Source: Streptomyces rhizoryzae
GTDB lineage: Bacteria > Actinomycetota > Actinomycetes > Streptomycetales > Streptomycetaceae
NCBI RefSeq assembly: GCF_023155275.1
Contig: NZ_JALMUV010000026.1
Coordinates: 1 to 64,000, forward strand
DNA length: 64,000 nucleotides
Reading direction: 5' to 3'
In this document: one piece after another, positions 51,163-60,281 of the stretch
How the letters are laid out: each line of letters begins with the position of its first letter
Position numbering within the stretch: position 1 is the first letter of the stretch
Notes under the pieces: model-generated
Told to the model about the DNA's origin: nothing
Seen by the model: only the letters and a program-made list of their open reading frames with translations
The model's database searches: none
Made by a program: the position numbers and the translations under genes

Positions 51163-52623
51163 TCAGTACGCGCCCTGGGGGTGCGGCGGCGGCCCGGCGG
51201 GCGCGGGTCCCTCCGGCGCGGCGCCGTCCTCGTCGTCGGTGAACTCGTCCCAGTCGATCTCCACCGACCGGCGGCGGGTGAAGACGTTGAAGACGAGGTT
51301 GAGCACGATCGCGGTCAGGCCGCCGAGGGTGATGCCGCTGTCCAGCACCGCGCGGACGCCCTGCGGCATCCGCTCGAAGAACGGCGCGACGGCGGTGGGC
51401 AGGAACGCCGCGCCCAGACTGACCGCCAGGATCAGGGCGTTGCGCTCCTCGCGCAGGTCCACCTTGCCGAGGATCTGGATGCCGACCGCGGCGACCATGC
51501 CGAACATCGACAGCGCCGCGCCGCCGAGCACCGGGTGCGGGATCGCGGCGACCACCGAACCGGCCTTCGGCAGCAGGCCCAGCACGACCATGAAGCCGCC
51601 GGCCGCGACCACCACGAACCGGCTCATCACCTTCGTCATCCGCACCAGGCCGATGTTCTCCGCGAAGGCCACATAGGGAAAGGAGTTGAACAGGCCGCCC
51701 AGGACGGTGGCGACGCCGTCGGCGCGCAGCGCGCGGGCCACGGTGTCGTTCCCGACCGGCTTGCCGGTGATCTCCCCGATGGCGTAGACGTCGCCGGTGG
51801 TCTCCACCATCGTGATGAGCATGACGACGATCATCGCGAGGATCGGGAACGGTTCGAAGACCGGCATGCCGTAGTGGAACGGGGTGCTGACGCCGAACCA
51901 GTCGGTGTCCTTGACGGCGCTGAAGTCGGCGTCCCCGAGCAGCCAGGCGACGGCCGTTCCGCCGACCAGTCCGAGCAGGACCGCGATGCTGCTCAGCACC
52001 GGCTTCCCGATGCGGACGAGCAGCAGGATGAACAGCAGGGTGCCCAGCGCGTAGCCGAGGTTCTTCAGGTCGCCGAATTCCGGTTTGCCCGTCAACTGGG
52101 CGCCGCCCGCGGCGTCCTGGAGGGCCTGCGGGATGAGGGTGAGGCCGATGATGGTGAGAATGGTGCCGATGACCACCGGCGGGAAATACTTCACCAACTT
52201 GCTGAAGAACGGGGCGAAGAGGAACGTGGCGATACCGGCGGTGATGACCGCGCCGTAGACCACCAGCAGTCCGGCGGTGCCGCCGCCCGCGCCCAGTCCG
52301 ATGGCGATCATCGGGGAGACCGCGGTGAAGGTGGCGCCCTGCACCAGCGGCAGCCTGGCACCTATCCGCCATATCCCCAACGCCTGGATGATGGAGGCGA
52401 TTCCGCAGGTCAGCAGGTCCGCGTTGATGAGGTAGACGAGTTCGGTGCGGGACAGCCCCAGCGCGTTGCCGAGCATGATCGGGACGATGACGGCGGCGGC
52501 GTAGAAGGCGAGGACGTGCTGGAAACCGTAGAGGGCGAGTTTGCCGAACGGCAGTACCTCGTCCACCGGATGAGTACGCTGCCGGGCGGATTGCCGGGAG
52601 GATTGTCGCGCGAGTCGTGCCAT
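51163..52623 (-). CDS. NCS2 (NAT) uracil/xanthine permease
   Basis: The 486-residue protein has 12 to 14 transmembrane segments and NAT-type motifs: VQGATFTAVSPMIAIG (near 94-109), the signature MVETTGDVYAIGEITGKP (near 270-287) and GGLFNSFPYVAFAENIGLV. This group imports xanthine, uracil or related bases with protons and is distinct from the AzgA-type permease at 12915-14378. The ATG at 52623 fits the usual length. The C-terminal tail is acidic (VEIDWDEFTDDEDG). It may feed the purine catabolism pathway encoded earlier in the window. It is convergent with the Xre-type gene. Confidence 0.92.
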   Translation of the reverse strand: MARLARQSSRQSARQRTHPVDEVLPFGKLALYGFQHVLAFYAAAVIVPIMLGNALGLSRTELVYLINADLLTCGIASIIQALGIWRIGARLPLVQGATFTAVSPMIAIGLGAGGGTAGLLVVYGAVITAGIATFLFAPFFSKLVKYFPPVVIGTILTIIGLTLIPQALQDAAGGAQLTGKPEFGDLKNLGYALGTLLFILLLVRIGKPVLSSIAVLLGLVGGTAVAWLLGDADFSAVKDTDWFGVSTPFHYGMPVFEPFPILAMIVVMLITMVETTGDVYAIGEITGKPVGNDTVARALRADGVATVLGGLFNSFPYVAFAENIGLVRMTKVMSRFVVVAAGGFMVVLGLLPKAGSVVAAIPHPVLGGAALSMFGMVAAVGIQILGKVDLREERNALILAVSLGAAFLPTAVAPFFERMPQGVRAVLDSGITLGGLTAIVLNLVFNVFTRRRSVEIDWDEFTDDEDGAAPEGPAPAGPPPHPQGAY

Positions 52624-52875
52624 CTCTGCCTTGCCTTCACGAGGTAGGTGAATAAGAAGGAACCCGGGCCCGGTGGTGCGGTGGCCCCTGCGGTGCGGTG
52701 CGTACCGTTCCGTTACCGGCGGCGAACGGCCGGCGGATCGGACGTCAGGCGTTTTCCCGGAATGCGCGGGGCGGGCTCATCGGGGCGCTCACCATAGTTG
52801 ACCTTTCCCGTTCCGCGCGAGTAACCAGCGGCTTCCGCATATGCGTGACCACAAGCGCGGGCGGGTAATGCGCCG

Positions 52876-52881
52876 TAAAAT
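52876..52881 (+). promoter_or_regulatory. Candidate -10 for a leaderless FHA-ABC transcript
   Basis: TAAAAT ends 7 bases before the ATG at 52889 and no ribosome binding site is visible, so the mRNA may be leaderless. No matching -35 is obvious. Confidence 0.45.
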
Positions 52882-52888
52882 CTGACAT

Positions 52889-55240
52889 ATGGCTGAGCGG
52901 CCGGATGCGTCCACCGCGCCCGAACTCCTCGTCGAGTCCGGCGGCGTCACGCAGGTACTGGAACCGGACCACGAGTACCACGTAGGCCGGGACCCGGCGG
53001 TCGAGCTCGTGCTGAGCGACGCGCGGGTCTCCTGGCACCACGCGGTGCTGCGCGCCACCGGCGACCACTGGCTGGTGGAGGACGAGGGCAGCACCAACGG
53101 GACGTACACGGACGGGCGCCGGGTGCTGCGCTCCGGGGTCGGCCCGGGCAGCGTGATCCGCTTCGGCAACCCCGCCGACGGCCCGTGCGCGGTGCTCAGC
53201 GGCGTCCCCCGCCGCACCGCGGCCGGACGCCCCTCCGCCGTCTCCCACCCGGCGGCCACCCACACCTTCCGGCGGCCCAGCTCGGTCCGTCCGCTGCCCC
53301 CGGCGCGCACCACCCGGATCGGCCGGGCGGACGACAACGACCTGGTCGTCGACGACCTCGCGGTCTCCCGGCGGCACGCCGAACTCCGGTCCGGGCCTGA
53401 CGGCTACGTCCTGGCCGACCTGGGCAGCCACAACGGCACCTACCTCAACGGCCGGCCGGTCGACGTCGCGCCGGTGCGCTCCGGTGACGTCATCGGCATC
53501 GGCCACTCCGCGTTCGTGCTGGTCGGCGACCGGCTGGAGGAGTTCGTCGACACCGGTGAGGTGTCGCTGGACGTCCAGGACCTGACCGTGCGGGTCGGCA
53601 AGGGCACCGCGCGCAGGTCCCTGCTGGGCGGGGTGTCGTTCCCGGTGGGCGAGAAGTCGCTGCTGGCCGTGATCGGGCCGAGCGGCGCCGGCAAGTCCAC
53701 GCTGCTCAACGCGCTGACCGGCCTGCGGCCCGCCGACGAGGGCACCGTGCTCTACGACGGCCGGGACCTCTACCGGGACTACGCCGAGCTGCGCCACCGC
53801 ATCGGCCTGGTGCCGCAGGACGACATCCTGCACACCCAGCTGACCGTCCGCCGGGCGCTGAGCTACGCGGCGGAGCTGCGGTTCCCCGAGGACACCGCGC
53901 GGGCCGAACGGGACGCCCGGGTCGAGGAGGTGATCCGCGAACTGGGCCTGGTCGAACGGGCCGCGCTGCCGATCCACAAGCTCTCCGGCGGGCAGCGCAA
54001 GCGGGTCAGCGTGGCGCTGGAGCTGCTGACCAAGCCCTCGCTGCTCTTCCTCGACGAGCCGACCTCGGGCCTGGACCCGGGGATGGACCGGTCGGTGATG
54101 CACATGCTGCGCGGGCTGGCCGACGGCGGCCGCACCGTCATCGTGGTCACCCACAGCGTGCTGAGCCTGGACGTCTGCGACCGGCTGCTGGTGCTGGCGC
54201 CGGGCGGCACCATCGCGTACTACGGGCCGCCGGACGAGGCGCTCGGGTTCTTCGGCTTCGCCCAGTGGCCGGAAGCCTTCGAGGCGTTCGAGAACGACCG
54301 CGGCCGGGACTGGGCCGGGGAGTTCCGCGCCTCACCGCTGTACCCCCGCTACGTCACCGGCGAGACCCGGCAGCCGCCCGCGGCCCCGGCGCCGCACGCC
54401 CCGGTGGCCCCCCGCCGCACCCAGAGCTGGGGCGGCCAGCTGTGGACGCTGATGCGGCGGTACGCGGCGGCACTGTCCTCGGACCGGACGTTTCTGATCA
54501 TCATGGTGGCGCTGCCGTTCGTGATGGGGGCGATGGCGCACGGCCTCAGCGGCGGCAATCTGGCCGGCGGGGGCGGCAACGGTGCGTCCACGGTGCTGCT
54601 GGTGCTGTGCGTGGGGGCGGTGCTGACCGGCGCCGCCAACGCGGTCCGCGAGCTGGTCAAGGAACGAGTGATCTACCAGCGGGAACGGGCGGTGGGCCTG
54701 TCCCGGACGGCGTATCTGATGTCCAAGGTCCTGGTGCTGGGGACGGTCACGGTCGTCCAGGCGGTGGTGCTGACGCTGGTCGCGCTGTTCGGGGTGCGGC
54801 TCGGCGCGCCGGGCGGCTCGGGGGTGCTGCTGCCGCCGCTGCTGGAGATCACACTGGCGGTGGCCCTGCTGGCGTTCACCGCGATGACGCTGGGGCTGCT
54901 GGTGTCCGCGCTGGTCCGCAAGGAGGAGGTCACCATGCCGCTGCTGGTCCTCCTCGCCATCGTGCAGGTGGTGTTCTGCGGTGCGCTCCAGTCGCTGCGC
55001 AAGCCGGTGCTGGAGCAGGTGGCGTGGCTGGTGCCGTCCCGCTGGGCGTTCGCCGCCATGGGCGGCACCGTCGACCTGCACCGCCTCCAGCCGGGGCCGC
55101 TCACCGCCGACCCGCTGTTCCGGCACGCGGCCGGGCCCTGGCTGCTGGACATGGGAATGCTGGTGGTGCTCTCGGTGCTGTTCTGCTTCCTGGTCCTGCG
55201 GCTGCTGCGGCGCCACGAGCCGGAGATCATGCGCCGGTAG
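52889..55240 (+). CDS. FHA-FHA-ABC exporter, ABC-2 type
   Basis: The 783-residue protein has two forkhead-associated domains: FHA1 (about 28-85) with HVGRDPAVEL, SWHHA and STNGTY, and FHA2 (about 143-205) with RIGRADDNDL, SRRHA and SHNGTY. Both keep the phosphothreonine-contacting residues. The ATPase domain follows with Walker A GPSGAGKST (about 263), signature LSGGQRKR (about 365) and Walker B LLFLDEPTSGLD (about 389). An ABC-2 transmembrane domain (about 515-780) completes it. The layout is that of mycobacterial Rv1747, which is phosphorylated by its neighbour PknF. A Ser/Thr kinase lies downstream here. The exported substrate is unknown. Confidence 0.95.
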   Translation: MAERPDASTAPELLVESGGVTQVLEPDHEYHVGRDPAVELVLSDARVSWHHAVLRATGDHWLVEDEGSTNGTYTDGRRVLRSGVGPGSVIRFGNPADGPCAVLSGVPRRTAAGRPSAVSHPAATHTFRRPSSVRPLPPARTTRIGRADDNDLVVDDLAVSRRHAELRSGPDGYVLADLGSHNGTYLNGRPVDVAPVRSGDVIGIGHSAFVLVGDRLEEFVDTGEVSLDVQDLTVRVGKGTARRSLLGGVSFPVGEKSLLAVIGPSGAGKSTLLNALTGLRPADEGTVLYDGRDLYRDYAELRHRIGLVPQDDILHTQLTVRRALSYAAELRFPEDTARAERDARVEEVIRELGLVERAALPIHKLSGGQRKRVSVALELLTKPSLLFLDEPTSGLDPGMDRSVMHMLRGLADGGRTVIVVTHSVLSLDVCDRLLVLAPGGTIAYYGPPDEALGFFGFAQWPEAFEAFENDRGRDWAGEFRASPLYPRYVTGETRQPPAAPAPHAPVAPRRTQSWGGQLWTLMRRYAAALSSDRTFLIIMVALPFVMGAMAHGLSGGNLAGGGGNGASTVLLVLCVGAVLTGAANAVRELVKERVIYQRERAVGLSRTAYLMSKVLVLGTVTVVQAVVLTLVALFGVRLGAPGGSGVLLPPLLEITLAVALLAFTAMTLGLLVSALVRKEEVTMPLLVLLAIVQVVFCGALQSLRKPVLEQVAWLVPSRWAFAAMGGTVDLHRLQPGPLTADPLFRHAAGPWLLDMGMLVVLSVLFCFLVLRLLRRHEPEIMRR

Positions 55241-55315
55241 GCCGGTGACGCCGGCAGCCGGAGGAAGGTGCGCACGGCGCCGCGGCCGTGCGCGAGGAGT
55301 GCCGAGGAGCCGCCT

Positions 55316-56086
55316 GTGACCGCGCCGGACTTCCGTCCCAGCCATGTGGTCCCGCCGGACGGGATGGCGACCTGGGCGGTGCCGGACGCCACCCGGCCGC
55401 TGGTCCCGCTCGATCCGCTGCTGCCCGTCCAGGTCGTCGAACGGCACGGTGACTGGGCCCGGGCGCGGTGCTCCAACGGCTGGTCGGCGTGGGTGGACGG
55501 GCGGCTGCTGCTGCCGCTGCCGCACCGGCCGCCGGCGGCCGGGCAGCCCACCGCGCGGACCGCGGACCCGCGTCCGCTGCTGGCCGCCGCCGAGGGCGCG
55601 CTGGCCCGCTTCCGGCAGCTGGTCGAGGAGTTGCTCGCCGGCCAGCTGGACCGCGAGGCGTTCGCGGAACGGACCCGCGGGACGCGGATCGGGGCGGTCG
55701 CCGACGGCGACGCGGTGTGGCTCTACGACGCCCGGCACGAGCGCTGGTCCTACTGCGACGGCGCGTCCCTGGTGACGTTCGCGGTGGCGGAGGGGCCGGA
55801 CGCGGAGGCCGGGGCGGGCTCCGGGGACGGAACCGACTCCGGGGGCGGGGCGGTCTCCGGGGGCGGGGCGGAGCGGGAGGACGAAAGCGAGGGGACCGGG
55901 GCGGGTGGTGGTTCCGGGGCGGGTGGTGGTTCCGGGGAGGCGGGTGGCCCCGGGTCCGGCCCCGGGTCCGGTTCCGGCCCCGGTTCCGCGGGCGGGCTGC
56001 CCGGGGAGGCGGAGTTCCCGCCGCCGTTCCCGCCTGCGGCCCCGCCGGGGGCGCCCGCGCCGGGCGGGCCGGGTGAGCCGGCGTGA
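55316..56086 (+). CDS. SH3-like domain protein upstream of the kinase
   Basis: The 256-residue protein has an N-terminal SH3b-like beta-barrel (about 25-65: LVPLDPLLPVQVVERHGDWARA, SNGWSAWVDGRLLL), a helical segment (about 85-125, LARFRQLVEELLAGQLDREAF), a second short globular part with WLYDARHERWSYCDG, and a long Gly/Ser/Pro-rich tail (about 165-256). The GTG at 55316 follows GAGGAGCCGCCT. Its stop overlaps the kinase start as GTGA, so both are made together. It may recognise or present a substrate to the kinase. No enzyme motif is present. Confidence 0.75.
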   Translation: MTAPDFRPSHVVPPDGMATWAVPDATRPLVPLDPLLPVQVVERHGDWARARCSNGWSAWVDGRLLLPLPHRPPAAGQPTARTADPRPLLAAAEGALARFRQLVEELLAGQLDREAFAERTRGTRIGAVADGDAVWLYDARHERWSYCDGASLVTFAVAEGPDAEAGAGSGDGTDSGGGAVSGGGAEREDESEGTGAGGGSGAGGGSGEAGGPGSGPGSGSGPGSAGGLPGEAEFPPPFPPAAPPGAPAPGGPGEPA

Positions 56087-57138
56087 ACGGGACACCGGGC
56101 GGCGGCCGGCCCCGGGAGCGGACGACCGTGCCCGACTCCTCCGGGCTGCGCGGCCGCCGGATCGCCGGGTATCTGCTCGGGGACGAGATCGGGCGGGGCG
56201 GGATGGCAGTGGTCTACCGCGCCGAGGACCTGCGGCTGGGCCGGACCGTCGCGCTGAAGCTGCTGGCCCCCGAACTCGCCCGGAACGACACGTTCCGGAA
56301 GCGGTTCGCGCACGAGTCGCGGGTCGCCGCGGCCATCGACCACCCGCACATCGTCCCGGTCTTCGAGGCCGGGGAGACCGAGGGCCTGCTCTACCTCGCG
56401 ATGCGCTACGTGCAGGGCCGCGACCTGCGGGCGCTGCTGGACCGCGACGGCCGGCTGCCGCTCGACACCACCTGCCGGATCGCCCTCCAGGTGGCGTCCG
56501 CGCTGGACGCCGCGCACGCCCACGACCTGGTGCACCGGGACGTCAAGCCCGGCAACATCCTGGTCGCCGAGGGCACCGACACCGACCGCCCCGAGCACGT
56601 CTACCTCACCGACTTCGGACTGACCAAGAAGTCCCTGTCGCTGACCGGCTTCACCAGCGTCGGCCAGTTCGTCGGGACGCTGGACTACGTGGCGCCCGAG
56701 CAGATCTCCGGACGCCCGGTGGACGGCCGCTGCGACGTCTACGGACTGGCCTGCGTCGCGTACGAGATGCTGACCGGCGCGCCGCCGTTCCGCCGCGACG
56801 ACGACATGGCGCTGCTCTGGGCCCACCAGTACGACCCGCCGCCGGTCCCGACCGAGCTGCGGCCGGACCTGCCGGCGGCGGTGGACGCGGTGTTCGCCCG
56901 CGCGCTGGCCAAGGCGCCGGAGGAGCGGTACGAGACCTGCCGGGGGTTCGTGGCGGCGCTGCGGGCGGCCGGGCGCACCCCGGTCGCGGCCGGCACCCGG
57001 CCGGGGCCGGCCGCGACCCGGGTGGACGTCCCGGCGGGCCGCACGCCGCGCGGCGCCGGGCCCGGTGCCGCTCCCCCGCCGCCCCCGCGCTGGGCGCTCC
57101 CGGTGTTCCCCGGCCCGCTCGGCCGGCGGGACCCGTGA
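56083..57138 (+). CDS. Ser/Thr protein kinase, soluble
   Basis: The 351-residue kinase is a complete Hanks-type domain (about 30-285). It has the glycine loop IGRGGMAVVY (36-45), catalytic lysine K59, HRDVKPGN with D153, the DFG motif at D177, and APE. The C-terminal 65 residues are Pro/Ala-rich and contain no transmembrane segment, so it should be cytoplasmic. The GTG at 56083 overlaps the preceding gene (GTGA). It is two genes downstream of the FHA-ABC exporter, whose FHA domains are obvious candidate binders of a phosphothreonine made by this kinase. Sequence features show an active enzyme. Confidence 0.94.
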   Translation: MNGTPGGGRPRERTTVPDSSGLRGRRIAGYLLGDEIGRGGMAVVYRAEDLRLGRTVALKLLAPELARNDTFRKRFAHESRVAAAIDHPHIVPVFEAGETEGLLYLAMRYVQGRDLRALLDRDGRLPLDTTCRIALQVASALDAAHAHDLVHRDVKPGNILVAEGTDTDRPEHVYLTDFGLTKKSLSLTGFTSVGQFVGTLDYVAPEQISGRPVDGRCDVYGLACVAYEMLTGAPPFRRDDDMALLWAHQYDPPPVPTELRPDLPAAVDAVFARALAKAPEERYETCRGFVAALRAAGRTPVAAGTRPGPAATRVDVPAGRTPRGAGPGAAPPPPPRWALPVFPGPLGRRDP

Positions 57139-57304
57139 GCGCGGCCGGAAGCGTACGCCGGGGGAAGCGTGAGCCGGGAATCCGTAGGCGCGGCCCACGG
57201 CGCGCGCCCGGCCGGGGCGGCGGCGCGGGCCGGGGGCCGGGGCCGCCGTGGGACGGATCCAGGGTCCGCGGCGGGCGGCCCCGAGGGCGGGTGGCCGACC
57301 CCGG

Positions 57305-58630
57305 TCAGCGGCCCGCCGGCGGGGGCCGGCGGGCGTCGCGGACCTCGCCGGGGTGCCGGACCCGGCGGGCCGCCAGGGCGCCGGCGAACCCGGTCACCAG
57401 CCCCCACCCGGCGCCCACCCCCAGCAGCCGCGCCGACTGCGGCTCCAGCGTGACCGCGCCGCCCAGATCCCCGCCGAGATCCCCGACACCGATCAGGGAC
57501 AGCCCGTAGTGGGCGTCGATCCGGGTGGCCAGGCCGACGACGAGGAGGGTGAGCGCCAGCGCCACCGCCATCTCCAGGGCGTGCCGCCAGGCAGGGGTGC
57601 GGGCCGGTGCGCGGACCGCGGCGGCGAACGCCGCGGCCGGGAGCACCACCGCGGCCACCGCCACCAGCCACCACACCCGCCCGTCGTACGCGCCGAGCGA
57701 ACCGAGGTCGAGGGTGTGCTGCCCGGCCCGGCCCAGGACCTGTTCCAGGGGGTGCGGGAGGGGCAGGCCGAGGGCCCGGTCGACGTGTCCGGTCCAGCCG
57801 CCGCCGGTGCCGATGCCCAGCGCCAGCCAGGCCAGGTTGGGCAGGCCCAGCAGGAGCACCGCCAGGGTCCGGGCCGGGTGGTCGCCGGTGGCCAGTTCGG
57901 CGAGACCGGCGAGCAGGCCGAGCGCCGTGTAGACCAGCAGGACCAGCAGCATCGCGGACGCGGGCGGGCGGACCGCGTACGGGAGGCGCAGCAGGCCCGG
58001 GGGGAGCGGGGCCTTGCGGGAGACGGCGAAGGACAGCACCAGGACGGCGAGCACCCACAGCAGGCCGTAGCCGAGGGTGGCGGGCAGGTCGGCGCGGAAG
58101 CCGACGGTGGGGGTGGTGCCCAGGGCGGCGCCGATCCGGTCGGCGAGGCCGCTGCCGACCGAGAGGGTGAAGCGGTGGCGGGCGGCGAGCGCCACGAGCA
58201 GCAGCAGGACCAGCCAGCAGACCGCCGTTCGGGCCATCCGGCCGAGCAGTTCGCCGGGCGGGGCGACCGCGCGGTGGCGCAGCGGCCGCCGGAAGAGCGC
58301 GGCGAGGACCAGCGCCCCGGCGAGCGTCACCGACAGCGGGACGGCGTCCACGGCGGCACCGGCCCGGGCGAGGAAACCGGCGTCGCCGGTCGCGGTGAGC
58401 GAACCGCCGGCGGCGGCGACCACGGCGGCCGCGACCACGGCGGGGAACCCTCCGCCCGGCAGGCCCGCCGCCCCGGCCGCCCACAGGCCCAGCGCGGCGG
58501 TCACCGCCATAGCGGCCAGGCCCGCCAGGGCGGTGCCGAGGGCTTCCGCCCAGCCGCGGAGGGCGGGCGGTGCGCCGTGCGGGGCCGGGTTTCCGGGGCC
58601 GGCCGCTGCCGGGCCGCGTGTCTGGCTCAC
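57305..58630 (-). CDS. Streptophobe-like polytopic membrane protein
   Basis: The 441-residue protein has about ten transmembrane segments (for example LAALFRRPLRHR flanked by hydrophobic runs, WLVLLLLVALAAR, LGYGLLWVLAVLVLSFAVS) and the conserved Gly/His-containing region near its C-terminus (TRIDAHYGLSLIGVGDLGGDLGG). Gene context and length fit the streptophobe family, found next to kinases in Streptomyces. No transporter or enzyme motif is seen. The GTG at 58630 follows GCAGGAGACCCC. It is convergent with the kinase and divergent from the DUF6777-like gene. Confidence 0.8.
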   Translation of the reverse strand: MSQTRGPAAAGPGNPAPHGAPPALRGWAEALGTALAGLAAMAVTAALGLWAAGAAGLPGGGFPAVVAAAVVAAAGGSLTATGDAGFLARAGAAVDAVPLSVTLAGALVLAALFRRPLRHRAVAPPGELLGRMARTAVCWLVLLLLVALAARHRFTLSVGSGLADRIGAALGTTPTVGFRADLPATLGYGLLWVLAVLVLSFAVSRKAPLPPGLLRLPYAVRPPASAMLLVLLVYTALGLLAGLAELATGDHPARTLAVLLLGLPNLAWLALGIGTGGGWTGHVDRALGLPLPHPLEQVLGRAGQHTLDLGSLGAYDGRVWWLVAVAAVVLPAAAFAAAVRAPARTPAWRHALEMAVALALTLLVVGLATRIDAHYGLSLIGVGDLGGDLGGAVTLEPQSARLLGVGAGWGLVTGFAGALAARRVRHPGEVRDARRPPPAGR

Positions 58631-58835
58631 GGGGTCTCCTGCGGGGCACGGGGGCCGGGGTGCCGTCCAGGCCACGGTACGCACGGCGGGTGCCGTCCGC
58701 TTGCGGAAGACGGCGACCCCGGACAGACAATTGACGCGAAATGGCCGAACAGCCGCATGCAGCCGCGGCCTTCGCCTCGACACCGCCGGACGGCCGGACG
58801 GGCCGGACGGCCGCACCGTGCCGGGAAGAGGAACC

Positions 58836-60107
58836 GTGACATCTCCACCGCCGTCGGACAGCCAGCCGGAGAGCCGGCCGACCGGCCCGCCGTCGGGTCC
58901 GCTCTCCGGTTCCCCGTCCGGTGCGCCCACCGAGCCCGCGCACGAGCCGACCCGCCCCTGGCAGCAGCCGGGGCAGGCCACCGCCCCCGGGACCGGTGAG
59001 CCCCCTCCCCCGGGCGGCCCCGGCGGCGGGGGCGGCGGAGGCGGGGGCGGCGGTGCGAGCGGCGGCGGGGAGCACCGGCCGTGGTGGCGCTCGGCGCCGC
59101 GGGTCGCGCTCGCCGCGGCCGCGGTGGTCGTGGTGGTGGTGCTGGCGGTGGTGCTCACCCGTCCCGGCGGCGGGGGCGGCACCCAGGGCGAGGTGTTCCT
59201 GGAACCGGCTGCCTCGGCGGGCCAGGACCCGTTCACCGGCTCGACGGTGAACGGCGGCGGCACCGCGTCCCCGACCGCCACCCCGTCCCTGCCGCCGCAC
59301 GGCGACCACCGGCACCCCAGCGTGTCCGGCGCGGCGCCCGGCCTGTACGGCGGCAGCCGCTCCAACGCCAGCTGCGACGTCGAGAAGCAGATCCGCTACC
59401 TCCAGGGCGCCCCGGAGAAGGCGCGGGCGTTCGCCGGTGTGGTGGGGGTGAGCACCGATCAACTGCCGCAGTACCTGCGGGGGCTGACCTCGGTGCAGCT
59501 GCTGGTGGACACCCGGGTCACCAACCACGGCTTCCGGGACGGGCGGGCCACCTCCTTCCAGGCGGTGCTACAGACGGGCACCGCGGTGATGGTGGACGCG
59601 CACGGGGTGCCGCGGGTGCGGTGCGCGTGCGGCAACCCGCTGACGCCGCCGGTGCCGGTCAAGGGCGCGGTGAAGACGGTGGGCAAGCCCTGGCCGGGCT
59701 ACCGGGACGCGAATGTGGTGGCGGTGAAGCCGGCGCCGCACCCGGTGCAGACGTTCACGCTGCTCGACCCGGACACCGGTCAGTACTTCACGCGCCCGCA
59801 GGGCGACACCGGTGACACGGACCAGCCGACCGCGCCGCCCTCCCAGTCGCCGTTCTCCCCGTCCCCCGGGACACCGGGGTCCACCCCGCCCGGGGGCGGT
59901 TCGACGCCGGTGACCCCGTCGGGGCCGGGCGGCGGGACGACGCCGGAGACCCCGTCGGGGCCGGGCGGCGGGACGACGCCGCCGACCGCACCGGGGCCCA
60001 CCGGGCCCGGGGAGACCGGCCCCGGCGGCACACCCGGGTCGCCCGGCCCCCCGGGCGGACCGGGCAGCACGGGCGGCGGCGGGACCACCGGCGGCTCGAC
60101 CGGCTGA
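58836..60107 (+). CDS. DUF6777-like membrane-anchored extracytoplasmic protein
   Basis: The 423-residue protein has a disordered Pro/Gly-rich N-terminus with an 11-glycine run, one transmembrane segment (about 87-107, VALAAAAVVVVVVLAVVL) and an outside domain (about 125-320) containing SNASCDVEKQIRYLQG and RVRCACGNPL. The C-terminal tail (about 320-423) is Gly/Pro/Thr-rich, with two 36-bp repeats. DUF6777 proteins are known only from actinobacteria and have no assigned function. The GTG at 58836 follows AGAGGAACC. It belongs to the kinase/streptophobe neighbourhood. Confidence 0.8.
   Translation: MTSPPPSDSQPESRPTGPPSGPLSGSPSGAPTEPAHEPTRPWQQPGQATAPGTGEPPPPGGPGGGGGGGGGGGASGGGEHRPWWRSAPRVALAAAAVVVVVVLAVVLTRPGGGGGTQGEVFLEPAASAGQDPFTGSTVNGGGTASPTATPSLPPHGDHRHPSVSGAAPGLYGGSRSNASCDVEKQIRYLQGAPEKARAFAGVVGVSTDQLPQYLRGLTSVQLLVDTRVTNHGFRDGRATSFQAVLQTGTAVMVDAHGVPRVRCACGNPLTPPVPVKGAVKTVGKPWPGYRDANVVAVKPAPHPVQTFTLLDPDTGQYFTRPQGDTGDTDQPTAPPSQSPFSPSPGTPGSTPPGGGSTPVTPSGPGGGTTPETPSGPGGGTTPPTAPGPTGPGETGPGGTPGSPGPPGGPGSTGGGGTTGGSTG
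59913..59984. repeat. 36-bp tandem repeat, two copies
   Basis: Two nearly identical 36-bp units (59913-59948 and 59949-59984) encode TPSGPGGGTTPE and TPSGPGGGTTPP in the tail of the DUF6777-like protein. Confidence 0.75.
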
Positions 60108-60225
60108 CCGCCGCCCGACCCCGCCACCCCGCACACGCGTACGCCTTGGGAACACCGATATCGAACTGTGTCCTGATTATCCGATGCATCGCACAACCTC
60201 TGAAGCGGACAAACCCTCTGTATAT

Positions 60226-60251
60226 GCGGCGGATGCCTCTGGCTCCGCCGC
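60226..60251 (+). promoter_or_regulatory. Hairpin in the L,D-transpeptidase leader
   Basis: An 8-bp perfect stem (GCGGCGGA with TCCGCCGC) and 10-base loop lie about 30 bases before the start codon, between possible promoter sequence and the ribosome binding site. Confidence 0.45.
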
Positions 60252-60281
60252 TGTCCGTTGTTCAGCTTTGGAGGAACTCTC

